Positions 6,905 to 13,429 of a DNA stretch of 34,299 nucleotides are shown in pieces. This DNA comes from a virus. Below the pieces are notes generated by a model. It had not been told where the DNA came from and ran no database searches. It saw only the letters and a list, made by a program, of their open reading frames with translations. The stretch covers positions 1 to 34,299 of the IMG/VR virus record IMGVR_UViG_3300030329_002018, one strand, 5' to 3'. The translations under genes were made by a program, and so were the position numbers. Position 1 is the stretch's first letter. The number at the start of each line of letters is the position of its first letter.

Positions 6905-8229
6905 TGACATATCAAATTAAATGTCCAACATCCCCAGATAAACACGAGGTCGCAAAAGGGCGCCGAAAAACTTGGGCTGTTAATCTGCGAAGCCCAAAAA
7001 TTATCTGGGCTGGAGATGGCAATAAATCCAAACGCCGATTTTTTGAGACACAAGCCGAAGCACAAGCGTTTGTCGATATGGTCAATCACGCTCAAAGAAA
7101 TGGTGGTGCTGTTGTAGACAGCTATGAAAAAACCATAGGTGCCGCAATTGAAATGCGCGAGGCATTTTTAAAACAACGAGTAGAGGCAGGTGACATAGCC
7201 TGGCACACTTATGACGTAGATTTGCGAGACACAGTGCAATGGAAAGAGCACTTTGCAAATATGCTTCCGTCCGATCTTTTGACAAGTCATATCCAACAGG
7301 TTGTGAACCCTTGGACAATTAAACGCAAAACGGCAAAAAGAAAACTTCGCGCACTTTGGCACGCTTTTGAAAAATGTCGGGAAATGAAATGGGTGGAACC
7401 TAACGCACCCAACCCAGTGACGGGCGTGGTGATGTTTACAAATAAACACCACAAAACTGAAGACGAGGCGCGTAGGTCAGTTGACAAAATTCAAGCCTAT
7501 ACTCACGAGCAAATTAAGCGTGTTGTTGAAACGGCTTTGAAGCGTGACGCTGAATATAATTCTAGGCAGTCTGTCAGGCGACAAAGAAAATTAAAAAAGT
7601 ACGAAAGAGACTGCTCCTTAATCGGTCACAATGGTGGCCCTTCTATAGATCCATCGGAAAAGTTTACACAGTTGGCGTCGGAAGGTCTTGCAATTTATTT
7701 TGCTTTTAAAACTGGGTTGCGCTGGGGAGAGCAGTTTGCGCTTAAATGGCAGGATATTAACTTTGAAGACAGCGCAATAAATATCCGCGTATCAATCCAC
7801 AAGGCCGAGTGTGGCGTTTCCGTCTATGAGCCAAAAACTAAATTGGCCGTCCGATCAGTCGTTTTGCCAGACCAGTTAAAGGCTAAATTAAAAGAGTGGC
7901 GGTTGTTGACTAAATGGGCTGGCGACGATGATCTTATCTTTCCAACTAGAGCTGGCACGATCCACCAAGAAGCCAAAAACATTTCAAGGCGATTTCTTAA
8001 ACCAGCGTGTGCTGAAGCTGGAGTCGATCCGATTAGATGGCACGATGCACGCCACTATCATGCGTCATTTTTGCTGGAAGAGTTTGGCACGGATTGGATT
8101 TTTATTGCAGATCAGTTAGGCCACTACTCAGCCGACTTTACCAGACGTCAGTATGGTCATTGGGTCAAAAAGAAGAAACAATCTTTTAAAGATGATGCAG
8201 CAAGATTTTCTCAAGCCTCGTCATTTTAA
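6904..8229 (+). CDS. int: Tyrosine recombinase / phage integrase
   Basis: This 441-aa site-specific integrase would recombine attP with a host tRNA-Pro gene. The catalytic tetrad is visible: R273 in TGLRWGEQFAL, K311 or K313 in PKTKLAV, H380 and R383 in WHDARHYH, H407 in QLGHYS, and nucleophile Y417 in RRQYGHW. The N-terminal 70 residues (TWAVNLRSPKIIWAGDGNKSKRRFFETQAEA) form the arm-binding-type domain. A core-binding helical region follows, with an unusual basic insertion RRQRKLKKYERD near residues 225-235. It is last in the three-gene operon and converges on the leftward operon, ending with a 4-base overlap with the small minus-strand gene at 8226. Confidence 0.95.
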   Translation: MTYQIKCPTSPDKHEVAKGRRKTWAVNLRSPKIIWAGDGNKSKRRFFETQAEAQAFVDMVNHAQRNGGAVVDSYEKTIGAAIEMREAFLKQRVEAGDIAWHTYDVDLRDTVQWKEHFANMLPSDLLTSHIQQVVNPWTIKRKTAKRKLRALWHAFEKCREMKWVEPNAPNPVTGVVMFTNKHHKTEDEARRSVDKIQAYTHEQIKRVVETALKRDAEYNSRQSVRRQRKLKKYERDCSLIGHNGGPSIDPSEKFTQLASEGLAIYFAFKTGLRWGEQFALKWQDINFEDSAINIRVSIHKAECGVSVYEPKTKLAVRSVVLPDQLKAKLKEWRLLTKWAGDDDLIFPTRAGTIHQEAKNISRRFLKPACAEAGVDPIRWHDARHYHASFLLEEFGTDWIFIADQLGHYSADFTRRQYGHWVKKKKQSFKDDAARFSQASSF

Positions 8230-8399
8230 TAGAGAGTTAAAAATCTTCGCATGGTGTCGTTATAGCCTTCTAATATCGACATCATCATGGGCTGGTAAGC
8301 TTCGTTAACATTAGCCGTCCTGGGATCGTCTCCCACATACCTTCCCTTTTTGTTTCTAGCTCGTTTTTTTCTTTTTAATCTAGGCAATTTAATCATCAT
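8226..8399 (-). CDS. Small basic protein, last gene of the leftward operon
   Basis: A 57-aa frame starts at ATG 8399 (or 8396) with GGAGGTGG just upstream, overlapping the end of the DUF6378 gene. The product begins with a very basic tract (KLPRLKRKKRARNKKGRY) and ends in a helix (SILEGYNDTMRRFLTLY). The stop overlaps the integrase stop on the other strand. The basic start suggests nucleic-acid binding. The strong ribosome site and tight packing support coding. Confidence 0.6.
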   Translation of the reverse strand: MMIKLPRLKRKKRARNKKGRYVGDDPRTANVNEAYQPMMMSILEGYNDTMRRFLTLY

Positions 8400-8664
8400 C
8401 CACCTCCGTTGTTGCTTCAGCTAATGCGATATACCCCAGAGCATCAAGCAGGTGATCGGGGTGCTTGCCACCAACCTGATCCCGACTAAGTTTTACTAAC
8501 GCCATCATTACCCCCACTTGAGCTGGTGCGATGTCCATTTGGAGGTAGGCACTCCAAAGTTTAGCTACCTGGTCGAAGTGCTCCCGATAATCCCCATGCG
8601 TTGAATCTCGCTCGTTAATTACCTCTATTGATTTCCGAAGTAATTGCGCTGGTTTCGTTGTCAT
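8389..8664 (-). CDS. DUF6378 / MazG-like phage protein
   Basis: This 91-aa protein has the pattern of the DUF6378 family seen in many phages: INERDSTHGDYREHFDQVAKLWSAYL, then MDIAPAQVGVMMALVKLSRDQ, then HPDHLLDALGYIALAEAT. The E-R-D/H and D-x-x-D-A-x-G-Y elements recall all-alpha nucleotide pyrophosphohydrolases, so a housekeeping dNTP or nucleotide hydrolase role is possible but unproven. It overlaps the excisionase-like gene upstream by 50 bases and lies within the leftward recombination operon. Confidence 0.75.
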   Translation of the reverse strand: MTTKPAQLLRKSIEVINERDSTHGDYREHFDQVAKLWSAYLQMDIAPAQVGVMMALVKLSRDQVGGKHPDHLLDALGYIALAEATTEVDDD

Positions 8665-8899
8665 TTTTTACCACCCTTTGGCTTTCCCAAAAATTCTTTT
8701 TCTTGCAAAGTTTTTCCACCGCCCAAACTGGAACAAACCAGCGTCTGCCCATTTTTACTGAATCCAACTGCTCGTTTTTAACCATGCGATAAAGTCGATG
8801 AACGTCCGTTTGCGTAAAATTTTTTCCATGCAAGACTTCTGCTACTTGCTGGATGTTCATTAGTTGGCCTACCTCATTATTCAATGATGAATGTGTCAT
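8615..8899 (-). CDS. Excisionase-like / MerR-type helix-turn-helix protein
   Basis: The segment NIQQVAEVLHGKNFTQTDVHRLYRMVKNEQLDSVKMGRRWFVPVWAVEKL (about residues 15-65) has the layout of excisionase-family winged-helix domains: helix, helix, then the G-R-R-W wing. A small DNA-bending protein of this kind could be the Xis partner of the integrase. The start at 8899 has AGGGAGGGG upstream; an internal ATG at residue 14 is also possible. The C-terminal 30 residues are polar and overlap the DUF6378 gene. It could instead be a transcription factor. Confidence 0.65.
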   Translation of the reverse strand: MTHSSLNNEVGQLMNIQQVAEVLHGKNFTQTDVHRLYRMVKNEQLDSVKMGRRWFVPVWAVEKLCKKKNFWESQRVVKNDNETSAITSEINRGN

Positions 8900-9158
8900 C
8901 GTCCCCTCCCTGATTTGTTATTGGTTCTGGTGATGGCGTATATCCATCGTCCTGTGTTATTCGTTGAAAAGTAATTGAGATGTTGCCAGTGTCAGGGTAT
9001 TGCCAGCCAGAGATGCCGTAAGTGCCAGCTGGAATGTCGGATGCAATAGTAATCTTTCCGTTTGAATAGTTTGGCTTGCCCCCCGTAATTGGTGTACTGC
9101 CCTCAAATCGCTCTTTGTTCTTAAACAAATTTGCTTTAAATATTTCAATAAATGCCAT
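8877..9158 (-). CDS. Small phage protein, possibly ssDNA-associated
   Basis: This 93-aa protein begins MAFIEIFKANLFKNKERFEGS and continues with a beta-rich core (KITIASDIPAGTYGISGWQYPDTGNISITFQRI) and a disordered acidic tail ending DDDTFIIE. The acidic tail with an aromatic or hydrophobic tip resembles single-stranded-DNA-binding proteins, which use such tips to recruit partners. Its place directly after the Sak3 annealing gene fits that idea. I do not recognise a named family. Confidence 0.55.
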   Translation of the reverse strand: MAFIEIFKANLFKNKERFEGSTPITGGKPNYSNGKITIASDIPAGTYGISGWQYPDTGNISITFQRITQDDGYTPSPEPITNQGGDDDTFIIE

Positions 9159-9857
9159 TTAGTTTCCTCCAATATTTGTAAGTTCTTGAGATCGTCCGTT
9201 AAAAGCTTCAACAACAGCAGCTCGGCCCTCTGGGTCAAGTTGTTTCATCGTATCCATTGTTTGCTCATTTGTTGTCCACCAGAGCTTGTGCTCACCCATA
9301 TGTCGATGGCTTTTAAATCCCTCAATCTGTTGTGCTGCCCAAGTCGGCTTGCCATCATCCCTTTTTAAAAAAGCAGGCATCTCAAGTAAGTCCTCTTTAT
9401 CGTCTGGCGGTGGTTCCAAATTTTCGGTCACAGGCTCAGGAGCTGGCGGATCTGGCGTCTCAGTATTCGCAACGACCTCGCCCGTTGGCAAATCTTCCCC
9501 AGCGTAGATGTTGTGTCCCAGTCCATGATAAGCGATAGCTTTTGTCAGGCATCGCTGTAGTGCCGTGTTTACATCAAAGCTGTTGGGATTTTTAATGGGC
9601 GCATTTTTATAATCCGTTATGGGATAAACTTCCGTTATGGTTTGCTCTTCCACAGTGACGGATACTTTGACGTAAGCAAATCCCTGCGAGTCCAGCAGAT
9701 AAGGAAGACCATCAAAAAAATGCTTTTCAAATGTTGCGTCCGGGCAAGCATTTTTTAATGCACCCCATGCCCATGCCCAGCTGAGATAAGTCAGGTTACC
9801 TTTTTTTTCAACATGGTTCCCAACGTCAATTGCGCTTAGTTTCTCCCAGGTACTCAT
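9159..9857 (-). CDS. Single-strand annealing protein, Sak3 / DUF1071 family
   Basis: This is the phage recombinase that anneals complementary single strands during replication or repair. The DUF1071 pattern is clear: VEKKGNLTYLSWAWAWGALK (residues 16-35), the DGLPY loop, PITDYKNAPIKNP, then NTALQRCLTKAIAYHGLGHNIYAGEDLP (about 99-126). Residues 132-160 form a P/E-rich linker. The C-terminal part (FLKRDDGKPTWAAQQIEGF) differs from other families and may bind partners. It is in one operon with a PD-(D/E)XK nuclease, giving an exonuclease-plus-annealase pair like lambda Exo/Bet. The start overlaps the upstream stop (ATGA). Confidence 0.88.
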   Translation of the reverse strand: MSTWEKLSAIDVGNHVEKKGNLTYLSWAWAWGALKNACPDATFEKHFFDGLPYLLDSQGFAYVKVSVTVEEQTITEVYPITDYKNAPIKNPNSFDVNTALQRCLTKAIAYHGLGHNIYAGEDLPTGEVVANTETPDPPAPEPVTENLEPPPDDKEDLLEMPAFLKRDDGKPTWAAQQIEGFKSHRHMGEHKLWWTTNEQTMDTMKQLDPEGRAAVVEAFNGRSQELTNIGGN

Positions 9858-10153
9858 TTCAGCCTCAACACGTCTTGATTGTTTCCAAATTGACTAGGGC
9901 GCTTATCGCCAGTCGGTTCTATCTTGCCCAGTTTTTTTAGCTCACTGCATCGAGGCCGATACTTAATAAACACCTCGCCGTAAAAACTGGCAATTTCGTC
10001 AGCCGTTAGCCCAGTTGGGTTTGCTTCAAGCGCTGCCAATACTTTTTTATAATCCAGTTTTTTCGTGCTTTTCTTTTCAACCGCCGCATCCTTGGACGTC
10101 TGAGTTCCCTTCCAACCAGGATTGATTGGATAGGTAAATTCTATTTGTTGCAT
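9854..10153 (-). CDS. Winged-helix protein of the recombination operon
   Basis: The best start is the ATG at 10153, right after the stop of a small upstream gene and behind GGGGGG; the longer frame to 10195 overlaps that gene. The product is about 99 aa. It begins MQQIEFTYPINPGWKG, a leader I associate with small phage proteins carrying a C-terminal winged helix, and continues YKKVLAALEANPTGLTADEIASFYG ... YRPRCSELKKLGKIEPTGDKR. The helix-turn-helix probably binds DNA; whether it acts in replication or regulation is unknown. Its stop overlaps the Sak3 start. Confidence 0.65.
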   Translation of the reverse strand: MQQIEFTYPINPGWKGTQTSKDAAVEKKSTKKLDYKKVLAALEANPTGLTADEIASFYGEVFIKYRPRCSELKKLGKIEPTGDKRPSQFGNNQDVLRLK

Positions 10154-10154
10154 T

Positions 10155-10283
10155 TTACCCCCCATCTGTTGTCCACCATCGCCAGAGTCTGACAAATATA
10201 TTTGGTTTTTTCGGGCTTGGTTCCCACATGGATCTCGCCCAGGCGATACGCTCCAGCTTTATTGTTTTTGCCTTATCCGCCAT
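10155..10283 (-). CDS. Small basic, tryptophan-rich protein
   Basis: A 42-aa frame begins at ATG 10283, overlapping the end of the exonuclease gene, and stops one base before the next ATG. It fills the only gap in an otherwise tightly packed operon. Residues run MADKAKTIKLERIAWARSMW then PKKPNIFVRLWRWWTTDGG, basic and Trp-rich. No family was recognised. Support comes from packing and from the ribosome-site-like purine run near its 3' end that serves the next gene. Confidence 0.5.
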   Translation of the reverse strand: MADKAKTIKLERIAWARSMWEPSPKKPNIFVRLWRWWTTDGG

Positions 10284-11184
10284 TAAAACTTTTCTCCGCT
10301 AGTTGTTTATATTCGGGTGTTTTCTCTCGCCATATCCAGTGACTAAAATCCACTGGTATGAGTTCAAACAACTCTTCAATTTTAGTTGATCGAGCCATCA
10401 TTGCTTCCCGTGTTTTAGCAACAATACGCAATCGCTCTAGCGCCTCGTTTAGTTTTGGTTCCGCAAGTTCTGGGCAATCCTCAGATTTAAAAACCCGATA
10501 ACCCTTGCAGTTGGCATAGACCAATCGTATTGGCACATTTTGCGACTGTTTTCGCATCCAGCTCCAGTAGAGTGCCACCTGAGAAACATGATCGGCGCTT
10601 GGTTCTTTAGGCAAAGAATTTATCTTAAACCCAGTTTTAGAGCTTGGCTTTGTGTTAATGCTTGGCCATTTAGTTTTCAGCTCAACAACAGCTCGTGTCA
10701 TTAAATCCATTTCACCCACATAAGGCAGTTTTAGTCCGTCCATTTCTACGGAGCACCACTGCCCAGCCTCAACTTTATTTTCACCTGCAACTGCTTCCCT
10801 GGTGCCGAGCAGAAGGTGCTCCAGCGTGAGTGAGAACACTGAATCCTCCTGCTCGGTTATGTCGGACTTGTATTGCCCGTTTCTTATAATGTCGATTTTA
10901 GTTGCATCGTCTGCGTAATGTTCCAGTGGCGTGTGAGAATCCAAAACTGATAAAGCGTGCCTCATGGCTTCTTTTGGGTCTTCGCCATGTACGATTATTT
11001 TTTCAACGTAATCGTGAGCTGCTGTTCCAGCCTTCATTGCACAGCCAGCTGGTGAATAAACCTTGGCTGGTCGGGCTATAGCTTTTTCAAAGAACTCTAA
11101 GCAATTCGGTCTGATTGCTCCGCTTGGTGAGTGCCAGGCAAAGTTAAATCTTTCTGCCCAATTTGGTAACTGATTTTCCACCAC
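10273..11184 (-). CDS. PD-(D/E)XK exonuclease (RecB/Cas4-like), recombination partner of Sak3
   Basis: This 303-aa protein has the nuclease core visible as GEMDLM (residues 157-162, D160), then VVELKTKWPS (E168, K170), then QVALYWSWMRK in the following helix, which fits motif III of RecB-type nucleases. An upstream AGTAAHDYVEKII helix supplies the early motif. It likely resects double-stranded ends to expose strands for the annealing protein downstream. The frame begins with two adjacent GTG codons (11184, 11181). It is the first gene of the leftward operon, and a copy of the operator palindrome lies about 25 bp upstream. Confidence 0.82.
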   Translation of the reverse strand: MVENQLPNWAERFNFAWHSPSGAIRPNCLEFFEKAIARPAKVYSPAGCAMKAGTAAHDYVEKIIVHGEDPKEAMRHALSVLDSHTPLEHYADDATKIDIIRNGQYKSDITEQEDSVFSLTLEHLLLGTREAVAGENKVEAGQWCSVEMDGLKLPYVGEMDLMTRAVVELKTKWPSINTKPSSKTGFKINSLPKEPSADHVSQVALYWSWMRKQSQNVPIRLVYANCKGYRVFKSEDCPELAEPKLNEALERLRIVAKTREAMMARSTKIEELFELIPVDFSHWIWREKTPEYKQLAEKSFNGG

Positions 11185-11207
11185 TGTGTCTCTTTAAGGT
11201 TATAATT

Positions 11208-11222
11208 GTAACTGTGAGTTTC
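11208..11222. promoter_or_regulatory. Operator-like palindrome, site C
   Basis: GTAACT-GTG-AGTTTC differs by one base from the perfect site B near the integrase, including the same GTG centre. It lies in the leader between the start of the exonuclease operon and a TTGACA box on the minus strand (11245-11240). A clear -10 for that box was not found, so the exact promoter is unsettled. Confidence 0.55.
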
Positions 11223-11247
11223 TGATAAGGAATTTAAATTGTCAAGA

Positions 11248-11279
11248 AATAAAAAAAATAGCCCCAGAAGAGGGGCTAT
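11248..11279 (-). terminator. Rho-independent terminator of the XRE repressor gene
   Basis: On the minus strand, 8-bp arms ATAGCCCC and GGGGCTAT (11279-11272 and 11265-11258) enclose a 6-base loop and are followed by a run of T (11258-11251). It lies 24 bp past the repressor stop, so that gene is transcribed alone and insulated from the exonuclease operon. Confidence 0.85.
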
Positions 11280-11302
11280 AGTACGAAAAACAGATGTTAC
11301 AG

Positions 11303-11668
11303 TTACGCTATTTTCTGAACTTCCTGCTCAGGGATAACCAACCCGCCGTTCTCATCGACCTCAACTTTGATATACAAGGTCTGTCCAGGTCGTGCGCGAT
11401 ACGACAGATCAACTTCTTTAGGTGGTGTGTAATCATCATCAAAAACTTCACCTATAGATTTGCCTAACATTTTACAAATCTTTTTACAGACAGATATTTT
11501 TGGGGAGACTTCACCCCGTTCATATCGTCTATAGGCAGCAGGTGCTATGCCTAGGTGTTTTGCTATTTGCGAAACAGATATGTTGGCTTCTTCTCTAGCT
11601 TTTCTTAAATTTTCCATCGTTAACCGATCCTTTTCTTTTTGAAATTTTGCCAGAGAAATAATTTTCAT
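11303..11668 (-). CDS. XRE-family transcriptional regulator, probable phage repressor
   Basis: This 121-aa protein has an N-terminal Cro/C1-type helix-turn-helix: ENLRKAREEANISVSQIAKHLGIAPAAYRRYERGEVSPKISVCKKICKMLG (about residues 18-70). The short C-terminal region (GQTLYIKVEVDENGGLVIPEQEV) is beta-like and could mediate dimerisation. It lacks a LexA-type S24 protease domain, so RecA-dependent self-cleavage is unlikely. ATG 11668 follows AGGAGGTTC, a strong ribosome site. It has its own terminator, and a 12-bp tandem repeat array lies upstream. This is the best candidate for a lysogeny regulator, but the Cro-like gene at 12512 and the winged-helix gene at 11788 are alternatives. Confidence 0.8.
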   Translation of the reverse strand: MKIISLAKFQKEKDRLTMENLRKAREEANISVSQIAKHLGIAPAAYRRYERGEVSPKISVCKKICKMLGKSIGEVFDDDYTPPKEVDLSYRARPGQTLYIKVEVDENGGLVIPEQEVQKIA

Positions 11669-11737
11669 TTGAACCTCCTATGATTATTTCTCTTTATTTT
11701 AATTAACCTATAAAAATTTTGTACAAAAATCGTTGCT

Positions 11738-11780
11738 CAAAATGGACTCCATTTTGGACTCCATTTTGGACTCCATTTTG
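11738..11780. repeat. Three tandem 12-bp repeats upstream of the XRE gene, putative operator
   Basis: GGACTCCATTTT occurs three times in tandem at a 12-bp period (11744-11779). The array edge forms an inverted repeat, AAAATGGA-C-TCCATTTT, at 11739-11755. It lies 70-110 bp upstream of the XRE start and between it and the stop of the winged-helix gene. Repetition in a non-coding spacer before a regulator suggests a cooperative binding site, perhaps autoregulatory. Confidence 0.65.
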
Positions 11781-11787
11781 AACACTG

Positions 11788-12384
11788 TTAAAAATCAGAC
11801 TCCGTAAATTTGTCATTCATTATTTCTGTTGTGAGGGGATCATCCTGGTCTATTTGCTGGTTGTATTTAGGAAGGTTGTGGTGCTGGGCAACGCCACGAA
11901 ACAGAAGCTGTTGCCGTAGAAAAGTTCGGAGTTCCGGCCCAGTTGGGTAGATCAATTTGATTCGGCTGTTCCAGCTAGCGATTGTCTCTCGCAAATAATC
12001 TCGCTCAATCGCTTCTTTTATTATTCGTCTTTTTGTGCTTGCGGACACATCGTATGACATGGCGTGGTAGCACTCGCTCAACGGCGTACCAATAGCACCA
12101 GACCCCTTTTGTAGAGCCCCAAGAGCATTTTTCCCCACTGTCAGGATGAGTTGTGCGTGGGCAATACTCTGCCCCCAAAAACTAATCGCATTCGCTCGAT
12201 TGTCATATAAATCCAGTTTGAAATTGGCAATAGCCAAGCAATAATTAATTGCGCCAGAGTCCTTGTTTTCTTGAATCCAATCGAAATCATCGGGAAACTC
12301 AATCTCGAACCGCGACGCTCTCGTACAATTTGACAAGGGGTCATTTGGGAAACGCTCCTGTTTAATATAGTTCATTTTTTCCAT
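11788..12384 (-). CDS. Winged-helix (MarR-like) regulator candidate
   Basis: This 198-aa protein has a helical N-terminal two-thirds. Its C-terminal segment reads as a winged helix: LSECYHAMSYDVSASTKRRIIKEAIERDYL (recognition-type helix), then SRIKLIYPTGPELRTFLRQQL (wing and following helix), the pattern of MarR-type DNA-binding domains. It is transcribed leftward from the divergent region at 12.4 kb under operator site D, opposite the Cro-like gene. A regulatory role in the lysis-lysogeny decision is inferred from domain and location. The start may be 12384 or an ATG three codons later. Confidence 0.6.
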   Translation of the reverse strand: MEKMNYIKQERFPNDPLSNCTRASRFEIEFPDDFDWIQENKDSGAINYCLAIANFKLDLYDNRANAISFWGQSIAHAQLILTVGKNALGALQKGSGAIGTPLSECYHAMSYDVSASTKRRIIKEAIERDYLRETIASWNSRIKLIYPTGPELRTFLRQQLLFRGVAQHHNLPKYNQQIDQDDPLTTEIMNDKFTESDF

Positions 12385-12394
12385 CCACTGTTTC

Positions 12395-12423
12395 TTTATA
12401 TTAGTTACTGCTAGTTACACTAA
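12395..12423 (-). promoter_or_regulatory. Leftward promoter of the divergent control region
   Basis: On the minus strand a -10-like TATAAA (12400-12395) lies 17 bp from a weak -35-like TTAGTG (12423-12418). Operator site D fills the spacer. Transcription would start near 12388, only a few bases before the first ATG (12384), so the mRNA may have almost no leader. Confidence 0.4.
12404..12418. promoter_or_regulatory. Operator-like palindrome, site D
   Basis: GTTACT-GCT-AGTTAC has 11 of 12 fixed bases of the GTAACT-N3-AGTTAC consensus. It occupies the spacer of the predicted leftward promoter, where a bound protein would exclude RNA polymerase. Confidence 0.55.
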
Positions 12424-12476
12424 TACAATCTAATTACAGTGAAAACCAAAATAATGCAACCACACGTTACTTTTTC

Positions 12477-12506
12477 TTGACGGGTAACTACCAGTTGCGT
12501 TATTGG
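12477..12506 (+). promoter_or_regulatory. Rightward early promoter of the divergent control region
   Basis: TTGACG (12477-12482) is followed after 18 bp by TATTGG (12501-12506), a weak -10. Operator site E lies entirely within the spacer. The predicted start falls at or next to the ATG at 12512, so translation could be leaderless. It would drive the Cro-like gene and the early region to about 17 kb. Confidence 0.5.
12484..12498. promoter_or_regulatory. Operator-like palindrome, site E
   Basis: GTAACT-ACC-AGTTGC matches the consensus at 11 of 12 positions and sits between the -35 and -10 of the rightward promoter. Sites D and E are 80 bp centre to centre, which suits cooperative control of both divergent promoters. 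Confidence 0.6.
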
Positions 12507-12511
12507 AACTT

Positions 12512-12718
12512 ATGGTTACGTTTTCAACATGGGTCGCAAAAAGCGGTCACTCACATGAACAAGTAGCACGCAGATTGGGATGTTCGCGTGCTTATATCAG
12601 CCAGCTACTAAGCCATAAAAAAACGCCCAGCCTGGAAATGCTGAGGCGGATGCTGTTGCTGGGTAACGGGGATTTGAGGGCGGAGGATTTGATTGTCGAG
12701 TTCACAGTCGGAACATGA
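12512..12718 (+). CDS. Cro-like helix-turn-helix protein
   Basis: The ATG at 12512 is preferred over the in-frame TTG at 12503 because it sits at the predicted transcription start and still leaves a complete domain. The 68-aa product is essentially one HTH: TWVAKSGHSHEQVARRLGCSRAYISQLLSHKKTPSLEMLRRMLLL, with helix 2 SHEQVARRLG and recognition helix SRAYISQLLS. The small size and its place as first rightward gene of the divergent region are those of lambda-type Cro. The next gene begins inside its 3' end. Confidence 0.75.
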   Translation: MVTFSTWVAKSGHSHEQVARRLGCSRAYISQLLSHKKTPSLEMLRRMLLLGNGDLRAEDLIVEFTVGT

Positions 12719-13073
12719 GGTGCACGCATCAATAGTCCAGTGGCTTGAGTTTGCATTGCCACCAGGTTCGATTTTTCATCATTCCCCAAATGAGGGAAGA
12801 CACCATGTTCGTTATCGTATGAAGCTCAAAAAGATGGGCCTATGTGCTGGTTGGCCTGATCTCGAATTGCTCGTGCCCATTGACTACTGGTTCAACCCCG
12901 CTTGGGGACCACTGTACATGGAAGTTAAAAACGAGAAGGGCAAGCTTACCAAAAACCAGAAGCAGGTGCTGGAGCTGTTGGACAAAGCAGGCGGGCACGT
13001 TTCCGTCGTGCGCTCTATAGATGACGCATCAAATTTTCTGAGCCAATTTGTGGAGCTTAAAGCGTATGCCTAG
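12693..13073 (+). CDS. VRR-NUC domain endonuclease
   Basis: This is a small nuclease of the VRR-NUC group of the PD-(D/E)XK superfamily, known for structure-specific cutting of branched DNA. Visible motifs are GRHHVRYRMKLKKMGL (35-50), GWPDL (53-57, D56) and YMEVKNEKGKLTKNQKQVLELL (E77, K79). The 126-aa length is typical of stand-alone phage versions, which probably resolve recombination or replication intermediates. The start is TTG 12693, supported by GGAGG at 12682-12686. A GTG at 12720 is possible but has no comparable site. Confidence 0.85.
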   Translation: MSSSQSEHEVHASIVQWLEFALPPGSIFHHSPNEGRHHVRYRMKLKKMGLCAGWPDLELLVPIDYWFNPAWGPLYMEVKNEKGKLTKNQKQVLELLDKAGGHVSVVRSIDDASNFLSQFVELKAYA

Positions 13074-13299
13074 AGCCAGAACAATACCAGCTCCCAAAAA
13101 CAAGAACCCTTTAATTGCGGAACTGGTGCGGATTATGAACGACCAAGGCGTGGAAAGCATAGCGCTGTGTGATGCCGCTGGCATTGCCCCGTGCTCAATT
13201 AGTTCATGGCGTCTCAGGCATAACCCCACAATACATAATTTTGAAGCAGCATTGAACGTGCTTGGTTACGAGCTGTCGATACGGAAGCGTAATGGATGA
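13066..13299 (+). CDS. Helix-turn-helix protein, CII/Cro-like
   Basis: The start is taken as ATG 13066, overlapping the VRR-NUC stop. The 77-aa product contains ELVRIMNDQGVESIALCDAAGIAPCSISSWRLRHNPTIHNFEAALNVLGYEL, a phage HTH pattern in which the second helix (IALCDAAG) and recognition helix (PCSISSWRL) are followed by NFEAALNVLGY. It is probably a transcription activator or repressor of the early region. Confidence 0.7.
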   Translation: MPRARTIPAPKNKNPLIAELVRIMNDQGVESIALCDAAGIAPCSISSWRLRHNPTIHNFEAALNVLGYELSIRKRNG

Positions 13300-13429
13300 G
13301 TGCCCGTTTTGCCATAACGAGAGGTTTACCCTGGTTCCTAATGGGGTGGACGCCTGCTGGATGTGCACACAAAAAGCCGAGCTGGAATACGATGAATTAC
13401 AAAAAACAAAAGAGGAAAAGGGGGGGTGA
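13292..13429 (+). CDS. Small zinc-ribbon protein
   Basis: A 45-aa frame begins at ATG 13292, overlapping the end of the HTH gene, and ends at TGA 13427-13429, overlapping the methyltransferase GTG. It has two CxxC knuckles, CPFC (residues 4-7) and CWMC (22-25), spaced as in a zinc ribbon, then a charged helix. It is likely a zinc-binding accessory protein; the partner is unknown. The 3' end supplies the purine-rich ribosome site of the methyltransferase. Confidence 0.6.
   Translation: MDECPFCHNERFTLVPNGVDACWMCTQKAELEYDELQKTKEEKGG

Noticed and set aside
8957-9238. 93-codon minus-strand frame overlapping the Sak3 and 93-aa genes
   Set aside because: It is an alternate frame of two well-packed genes, Leu-rich and without a ribosome site.
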